From: DATAPE01 sp036265345
GTDB taxonomy: Bacteria; Actinomycetota; CADDZG01; WHSQ01
Reading direction: 5' to 3'
Assembly (NCBI GenBank): GCA_036265345.1
Contig: DATAPE010000152.1
Span: 1-18,227, forward strand
Length of the DNA stretch: 18,227 nucleotides
Below are positions 13,690-18,227 of the stretch, one piece after another. A model generated the notes under the pieces. It saw nothing but the letters and a program-made list of their open reading frames with translations, was not told where the DNA came from and made no database searches. The stretch's first letter is position 1, and each line of letters starts with the position of its first letter. The position numbers were made by a program, and so were the translations under genes.

Positions 13690-13851
13690 CTAGCGGGTCT
13701 CCCGATGGGCGGTGTGGCCCGAGCACCAGCGGCAGTACTTCTTGAGCTCCATCCGGTCGCGCGTATTCTGGCGGTTCTTCTCGGTTATGTAGTTGCGACG
13801 CTTGCACTGAGTGCACTCCAGCGTCACGTGGACGCGGCGATCACTGGCCAT
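13690..13851 (-). CDS. rpmG: 50S ribosomal protein L33
   Basis: 53 residues, full length for the family. It binds the large ribosomal subunit near the E site. Two Cys pairs, CTQC (13-16) and CRWC (40-43), make the zinc-ribbon (C+) form. The motifs HVTLECTQCKRRNYIT and RMELKKYCRWCSGHTAHRET are unmistakable. AAAGG lies about seven bases before ATG 13851-13849. It stands alone, converging on groEL, with no ribosomal, tRNA or secE/nusG neighbour inside the window. Confidence 0.97.
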   Translation of the reverse strand: MASDRRVHVTLECTQCKRRNYITEKNRQNTRDRMELKKYCRWCSGHTAHRETR

Positions 13852-13880
13852 GCTCTACCTTTCGGGTTCGGGAGCAAGGA

Positions 13881-13886
13881 AGTATA
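13881..13886 (-). promoter_or_regulatory. -10 element for rpmG
   Basis: TATACT reads on the minus strand at 13886-13881, 29 bases before the rpmG start, close to the TATAAT consensus. No good -35 hexamer is seen at standard spacing. Confidence 0.45.
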
Positions 13887-13905
13887 CGGGAGGCCGTAAG
13901 AGCGG

Positions 13906-14268
13906 CTAGGTGTCGCCTTCCAGCTCATCGTCGTGATGCGCCAGCTTTCGCCAATGCGGTCCCCAGTTGACGGTTCCGTCCGGAGCGAAGGAGTTGATCG
14001 CGTCGTCGCAATCTTGAACAGCGTGGCCTTCCTCGGTACCTAGGTCGAGTCGCCCCTGCAACGGATGGGGATCCTGACCTGGGGCCTGGAGCACCTCCGC
14101 ATCGGGAACGAGCACCTCCGGGCTGGAGGCCGGCTCGAGACCTGGCAGAGTCATTGCAGCCGGAAGGGGGATTGCAGCGAACGCGGCTGAAACGTCGGCG
14201 AGAGCATCATCGAAGCCCTCGTCCACCTCTCTCTTGAAGTCCGCGACTCCCGCAGCGTCTTCTTCCAC
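13906..14268 (-). CDS. unrecognised acidic protein
   Basis: 120 residues from GTG 14268-14266, chosen because AGGGGAG precedes it by about six bases; the frame stays open upstream to 14397. The N-terminal half (1-40) could be helical (VADFKREVDEGFDDALADVSAAFAAI). The middle is rich in Pro, Leu and Glu without domain features, and the end is NSFAPDGTVNWGPHWRKL followed by an acidic tail (HHDDELEGDT). There is no signal peptide, membrane helix or Cys motif, and I do not recognise the protein. It lies 54 bp upstream of rpmG on the same strand, though rpmG appears to have its own -10. The well-placed ribosome binding site favours a real gene, but chance in GC-rich DNA remains possible. Confidence 0.5.
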   Translation of the reverse strand: MEEDAAGVADFKREVDEGFDDALADVSAAFAAIPLPAAMTLPGLEPASSPEVLVPDAEVLQAPGQDPHPLQGRLDLGTEEGHAVQDCDDAINSFAPDGTVNWGPHWRKLAHHDDELEGDT

Positions 14269-14420
14269 CTTTACTCCCCTGCTTGCGATCCCCCCAAACT
14301 CTAGACGGTGGTGAGGGCGAGTGAGGCCAAGCCGACCCAGTTCGGCCAAAGTCCTTAGATCGGCGATGCGGCCACATTCGGGTGCGCCTGGTTGCACGCA
14401 CTGCCCGCCGCGTAGCTAGC

Positions 14421-16934
14421 TCACTCGATCGCCTGATGCGTCATCACCGCGGGCTCATGACCGGCGAGCACCCAACCGATGATCGCCGCTAACGCGGGCA
14501 TGCCGAAGACGATGAAAAGGAGGTCCGCGACGGGGATGTTCCCGAGCGCGGCGATCCCCCCGTTCAGCGAGTTGTTCCGCAGCCAACCGATCATGGCGAT
14601 GTAGCCGCCCAGCGTCCCGAGGAGGGCTCCGAGGAAGCCCAGCGCTCCAGCAGTCACCGCGGTCAGCGTTCGCCGCGTGTACGTGGACGCCCCCGTTGCG
14701 GCGAGCGTCTGGAGCTCGCCGGCGGTCTCACTTCGAACGAGGCCTACCGACATGCCGAGAATGCCGAGCGCGATGACGATCCCGAAGATCGTCGCCCAGC
14801 TGAGGACGGCGAATGAAGTGGGCTCGTCGTTCTTCGACTCGACCAAGAGCTGGGTGGTCGATGCCGCCAGCTCGGCGCTGTTGATCTGGGTAGCACTAAA
14901 GGAGTGCGTTCCCTGGACCAACCAGTCGTTCGTGGTCGCATGGATGTGGAACTGGCGCATCGCGCGCTCGGTGATCAGCGTGTTCGGCGCCGACGTGCCG
15001 CTCGGTAGTGCGCCGAGCTCTTGGATCACCGGGTGCGGAAGACAGCTTCTCGCGGCCGTGCATATCTGAGATGGCCCGAATTTGCCGCCACTTGCGTAGA
15101 TAAGCCCGAGACCTGAGACACCAGAGAGACCAGGACGGGAGCTCAAAACGTCCGCGTTCGCGTCGATCTCGGAGGACCTTATCCCGAACGCCTGGAGCAG
15201 CCGCGGGGTCGCGACGTAGATCGCCCCACTCCACTGCCGACCCAGGTGGGCCCCGATCAATCCCGCGTTGGGAATCTCGAGCGGGATGAGTTGTGCGCCG
15301 AGGGCCGTTGCGATCGAGGCCGCGCGCGTCGCCAGCTCCTTCGGGCTCGCCGCCTTCGAGGGCTGCGAGGCGGGCTGATCGCCGTTCGGTCTCCTCACGA
15401 TCGTCCCCGGCGGCGGCCTATTGGCGTGGAGAGCGAGCTGATTCGAGGCAAGATTCGGCCCCACGTAGTCGAAGATGTTTGCGTAGCGGGAGGCGGCGGC
15501 AATGACGACGATGACCGCGACGAGGACTCCTACACTGATCGCCGCCAGCGCCGAACCAGAGCGTGCCCGGTAGCGGGCGAGATCTCGCAGCGCGAGCCGA
15601 AGGGCGATCGGCGCGCGCCGGGACAGCCTCGCGGTGAGCGTAAGGAAGAGCGGCGCGAGCAGGATGAGCCCCGGGATGAGGAACGCGATCCCGAGCGCCA
15701 ATTCTGGCAAACCAGTGCTGCCGCTCCCGTTGGCTGTGCCCCCCGAGTAGCCAAGAAGCAAGAACGCCGCGACGAGGCAGGCGATCCCGGGAACCATGGA
15801 CCGATACACCTGCCGAGGCGGCGATGGACGACCCGACAGAGCTTGGACGATCGGCACCTTGGTGATCGCCCGCGCGGGACGGGAGGCTGCGAAGTACGCA
15901 GCGACGACCGCAAGCACCATTGCGGCGGCGACTACGGTCCACGGCAGCGCAAAGACTCCGATGACGTGATGCGAGCTCTGCTCGAGGCTTGGTCGATAGG
16001 CAAGCCAGACGACGAGCCCCAGGACGAACCCGAGGATCGCACCGGCGACACCCACGAGAGTGCCGTTCGCGCTGATGACGAGTCGGACGTGGCGATCTGT
16101 GGCGCCGGTCGCTTCGAGCATCCCGATCGAGCGGAGGCGCCGCTGCGCGAGGACCGTGAATCCACCGACAGAGACGAGCGCAACAAGCAACATGCCGAAG
16201 ACGAGGGCCGCGAGCGAGATCGTCTCGGGGTTGAGCGGATTCGATCGTGCGACCGAGGCGGGCGTCTGCACGTGCTGGCCGATCGAGCTCGGCCGAATCT
16301 GCCCGGCATCGAACAATGCGGTGACTGCCGTTGGGTCCTTTACCTGCCCAGGTGCAACGAGAGCGAACTTCTCCAGCAGGCTCTGGGGGTTCTGCACGAT
16401 GCCAACAACATGGCGTTCAACGCCGGCGACTCGCCAGGCGGCTCCCACGCTCAACTGGAACGCGGACGCGACGCCGCTGGTTACCGCGACCTGGTCGGCG
16501 CCCGTTGGGAAGTGCCCGGAAACCAGCGACAGCATCGGCCCGCTGAACGATCCGTGTGGGTCTTGTGCACGGAGCTGATAAGTATTGATCGATCCGGGGA
16601 CAGATAGCTGCTCGTTGTCGATCACCTCGACATGGCCGAAGCGCTTCTCCAACCTCGCGATGACGCTCTCCGTGTGTGCGTCGTAGGTCGCAAAAAACAG
16701 CCGGTCCTGAGCCGTGCCGAAGCCGAAGTTCGCCGGCTGGGGGGCAGTTGTCGCGACGGTCGAGCCCACGATCGTCGCCGCGACCGCGACTGTGATGAGT
16801 GCGAGGATCAGGAACTGCTGACGCCCCTCACGTCGGAAGAGGCGCCAAGCCCATCGGACTACTGCACGACGAGCCGGGCCGCCGCCATTGGCGCCGCGGG
16901 CGGAATGGAGCGTTGCTGAAGCGGCGCTACTCAT
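14421..16934 (-). CDS. FtsX/MacB-type ABC transporter permease
   Basis: 837 residues, preceded by GAGGA seven bases before ATG 16934 and lying 22 bp after its ATPase. About ten helices: one near 41-61, then FtsX-type groups near 238-262, 290-312 and 331-350, a middle set near 383-395, 411-434 and 462-482, and a C-terminal set near 709-733, 759-784 and 801-824. Large outside domains span about 62-236 and 490-700. The repeated motifs RRLRSIGMLEATGAT (265-279) and SETAGELQTLAATGAS (735-750) are the coupling-loop signatures of two FtsX domains in one chain. With the ATPase it probably exports a lipid, peptide or drug, or works as a mechanotransmitter. The substrate cannot be read. Confidence 0.92.
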   Translation of the reverse strand: MSSAASATLHSARGANGGGPARRAVVRWAWRLFRREGRQQFLILALITVAVAATIVGSTVATTAPQPANFGFGTAQDRLFFATYDAHTESVIARLEKRFGHVEVIDNEQLSVPGSINTYQLRAQDPHGSFSGPMLSLVSGHFPTGADQVAVTSGVASAFQLSVGAAWRVAGVERHVVGIVQNPQSLLEKFALVAPGQVKDPTAVTALFDAGQIRPSSIGQHVQTPASVARSNPLNPETISLAALVFGMLLVALVSVGGFTVLAQRRLRSIGMLEATGATDRHVRLVISANGTLVGVAGAILGFVLGLVVWLAYRPSLEQSSHHVIGVFALPWTVVAAAMVLAVVAAYFAASRPARAITKVPIVQALSGRPSPPRQVYRSMVPGIACLVAAFLLLGYSGGTANGSGSTGLPELALGIAFLIPGLILLAPLFLTLTARLSRRAPIALRLALRDLARYRARSGSALAAISVGVLVAVIVVIAAASRYANIFDYVGPNLASNQLALHANRPPPGTIVRRPNGDQPASQPSKAASPKELATRAASIATALGAQLIPLEIPNAGLIGAHLGRQWSGAIYVATPRLLQAFGIRSSEIDANADVLSSRPGLSGVSGLGLIYASGGKFGPSQICTAARSCLPHPVIQELGALPSGTSAPNTLITERAMRQFHIHATTNDWLVQGTHSFSATQINSAELAASTTQLLVESKNDEPTSFAVLSWATIFGIVIALGILGMSVGLVRSETAGELQTLAATGASTYTRRTLTAVTAGALGFLGALLGTLGGYIAMIGWLRNNSLNGGIAALGNIPVADLLFIVFGMPALAAIIGWVLAGHEPAVMTHQAIE

Positions 16935-16956
16935 CGTGAATCCTCAAAAGCCCGTG

Positions 16957-17691
16957 CTACAGACGCGGGCTCGACGCGGGCATGCCGGCAGCAAGGGACT
17001 CGGGAGTCGGCGGCGGGATCGTCTGGTCCACGATCCGGCCATCCCGGATGAATACGACACGATCCGCCCACGATGCCAGCTGCGCATCGTGGGTGACGAC
17101 CATCGCTGCGACGCCACGGTGGCAGGCAGCGAGAATCATCCGCATCACGGTCTCGCTGTTGGTCGAGTCGAGCGCACCTGACGGCTCATCCGCGAGCAGC
17201 AACGAGCGCTCGCCGACGATCGCCCGTGCGATCGCGACGCGTTGACGTTCTCCACCGGAGAGCTCGTCGGGGTAGTGGGTGGCGCGATCCGCCATATCGA
17301 GCTCCTCGAGCGCCGCCATGCCGGCGAGACGTGCCTTTCTAGCCGGGATACCGTCGAGCTCGAGCGGCAATGAAACATTCTCGGCGGCGGTAAGCCCCGC
17401 GAGAAGATTGAAATCTTGGAACACATACCCGACGGTTCGGCGGCGCAGCCGCGCCTTGTCATTGCGCGCCATGGATGACAGCGCAGCGCCGTCGACCACG
17501 ACCTGACCACTGGTCGGCTCTTCCAGACTGCCGGCGATCGAGAGAAGCGTCGATTTTCCCGATCCCGACGGACCCATAACCGCGACAAGCGAGCCACGTT
17601 CGACGGCGAGATCAACATCGGAGAGCGCGTGCACCTCGGCGTCGCCCGCCCCGTAGCTCTTCGACACCTGGCGCAGCTCGAGAAAGCTCAT
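16957..17691 (-). CDS. ABC transporter ATP-binding protein (LolD/MacB type)
   Basis: 244 residues from ATG 17691-17689, which overlaps the padR TGA (ATGA); a longer reading to 17883 would only re-read padR sequence. Walker A is GPSGSGKST (40-48), the Q-loop Gln92 is in FQDFN, the signature is LSGGERQRVAIARA (144-157), Walker B is LLLADEPSGALD (164-175) and the switch His is 201 (VVTHD). This is the standard energy subunit paired with FtsX-type permeases, acting on the inner face of the membrane. It forms one operon with the PadR regulator before it and the 837-residue permease after it. Confidence 0.97.
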   Translation of the reverse strand: MSFLELRQVSKSYGAGDAEVHALSDVDLAVERGSLVAVMGPSGSGKSTLLSIAGSLEEPTSGQVVVDGAALSSMARNDKARLRRRTVGYVFQDFNLLAGLTAAENVSLPLELDGIPARKARLAGMAALEELDMADRATHYPDELSGGERQRVAIARAIVGERSLLLADEPSGALDSTNSETVMRMILAACHRGVAAMVVTHDAQLASWADRVVFIRDGRIVDQTIPPPTPESLAAGMPASSPRL

Positions 17692-18227
17692 CGGCGACCG
17701 ACCAACCTCCGCCGGATGAGCGGGCGAGGCTTTGCCGAGGGAGCCTCCAGCGCCGTTCGCTTCAACCGACCATCGGCTGCGTCGAGCCACCGGACGACTG
17801 AGTCGAGCCGGAAAAGCTCGGCATCGGAGACAAGGGCGAAAGTCAGGTCGAACTCCGCTTCGTCCTCCTTCAGCCTCGTCCACTGCTGCATCAGCTCGAC
17901 GAGATACCGGCGGTGGACCTGGATAACGTCGTGGACCGAGACGTCGGGGACGCGGAGGGCAGCCAGGATCTTGATCACCAGTTCGTCACGGGGGGGCTCG
18001 GTCATGTCCGGTGGCGTGCTCAGCCAGGAGCCGAGCTCGTTCCGCCCGGCCTCGGTGATGTGGAACACGTTTTGAGGCCCGGCCTCCTCTCCACGGTCGT
18101 CGGACTCGATCAACTCATCACGCTCGAGGCGCTGGAGCGTCGTATAGACCTGTCCGACGTTGAGGGGCCACACCTCACCGGTGCTCGCCTCGAATTCCTG
18201 TCGCAGTTGTAAGCCGTACTTGGGGCC
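17688..18227 (-). CDS. PadR-family transcriptional regulator (5' end beyond window)
   Basis: 179 residues are visible and the true start lies beyond base 18227; the frame is open to the window edge. The first visible residues, GPKYGLQLRQEFEAS, then GEVWPLNVGQVYTTLQRLERD, are the PadR winged-helix motif. The segment VFHITEAGRNELGSWL is the wing and domain end, and the rest (about 70-160) is the helical dimerisation region (IQVHRRYLVELMQQWTRLKEDE). PadR proteins commonly repress a neighbouring exporter and release it on binding its substrate. The 4-base overlap with the ABC ATPase gene makes control of this transporter likely. Confidence 0.93.
   Translation of the reverse strand, partial: GPKYGLQLRQEFEASTGEVWPLNVGQVYTTLQRLERDELIESDDRGEEAGPQNVFHITEAGRNELGSWLSTPPDMTEPPRDELVIKILAALRVPDVSVHDVIQVHRRYLVELMQQWTRLKEDEAEFDLTFALVSDAELFRLDSVVRWLDAADGRLKRTALEAPSAKPRPLIRRRLVGRR

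Noticed and set aside
15246..16607. 453-codon plus-strand open frame
   Set aside because: It is the shadow of the FtsX-type permease; its translation is almost entirely charged residues without a fold.
17692..17883. Longer ABC ATPase start at 17883
   Set aside because: The extra 64 residues are Arg/Pro-rich shadow of padR; the ATPase family begins at MSFLELRQVSKSYG.

Overview
The window is high-GC bacterial chromosome with tightly packed operons, many 4-base start/stop overlaps and GTG/TTG starts. Gene content suggests an Actinomycetota-type organism, probably a deep lineage such as Thermoleophilia. The hints are an actinobacterial-looking GroEL under a perfect CIRCE element, a 53-residue zinc-ribbon L33, a caa3 oxidase cluster, a PadR-controlled FtsX exporter, and MauD/MauE-like proteins beside a Tat-exported Cys-rich protein. 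The placement is inferred from protein style only. No rRNA, tRNA, CRISPR array, insertion sequence or phage gene was seen.

Layout. (1) 1-4866, minus strand: a caa3-type cytochrome c oxidase operon. It runs from a four-helix membrane protein through coxB (CuA plus fused cytochrome c), coxA (626 aa, with two extra C-terminal helices), coxC (five helices) and a small two-Cys membrane protein to ctaG, which is cut by the window edge. (2) 4936-5676, plus strand: a stand-alone Lrp/AsnC ligand-binding (RAM) domain and a flavin reductase-like protein. (3) 5683-10020, minus strand: a five-gene operon of a MauE-like membrane protein, a secreted protein with a Pro/Thr tail, an alkaline-phosphatase-superfamily phosphodiesterase, a SAM methyltransferase and LarE. 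(4) 10095-11866, plus strand, divergent from (3): a MauD-like thioredoxin, a Tat-exported MauA-like protein with ten cysteines but no cofactor tryptophans, and a CcdA/DsbD-like membrane protein. (5) 11924-13658: CIRCE, groEL and a strong terminator. (6) 13690-14268, minus strand: rpmG and an unrecognised acidic ORF. (7) 14421-18227, minus strand: padR (cut by the window edge), an ABC ATPase and an FtsX-type permease.

The most interesting spot is 11201-11318. The CcdA-like ORF beginning at ATG 11285 has only five helices. Reading upstream in the same frame gives a missing first helix ending in Ser-Pro, then UGA at 11273-11275, exactly where this fold normally carries its redox-active Pro-Cys, then Gly-Leu-Ser-Met. 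The upstream piece can start at a TTG that overlaps the preceding stop codon. A 6-bp hairpin with loop GGUCG begins its loop 32 nt after the UGA, as a bacterial SECIS could. This may be an undescribed selenocysteine-containing electron carrier in a Mau-like periplasmic thiol system. A Cys-to-stop mutation or base error is the main alternative.

Working model for (3)-(4), an inference: the CcdA-like protein brings electrons across the membrane, the MauD-like thioredoxin and MauE-like protein pass or shuffle them outside, and the MauA-like Cys-rich protein is the folded client. No mauB is present, so this is not methylamine dehydrogenase.
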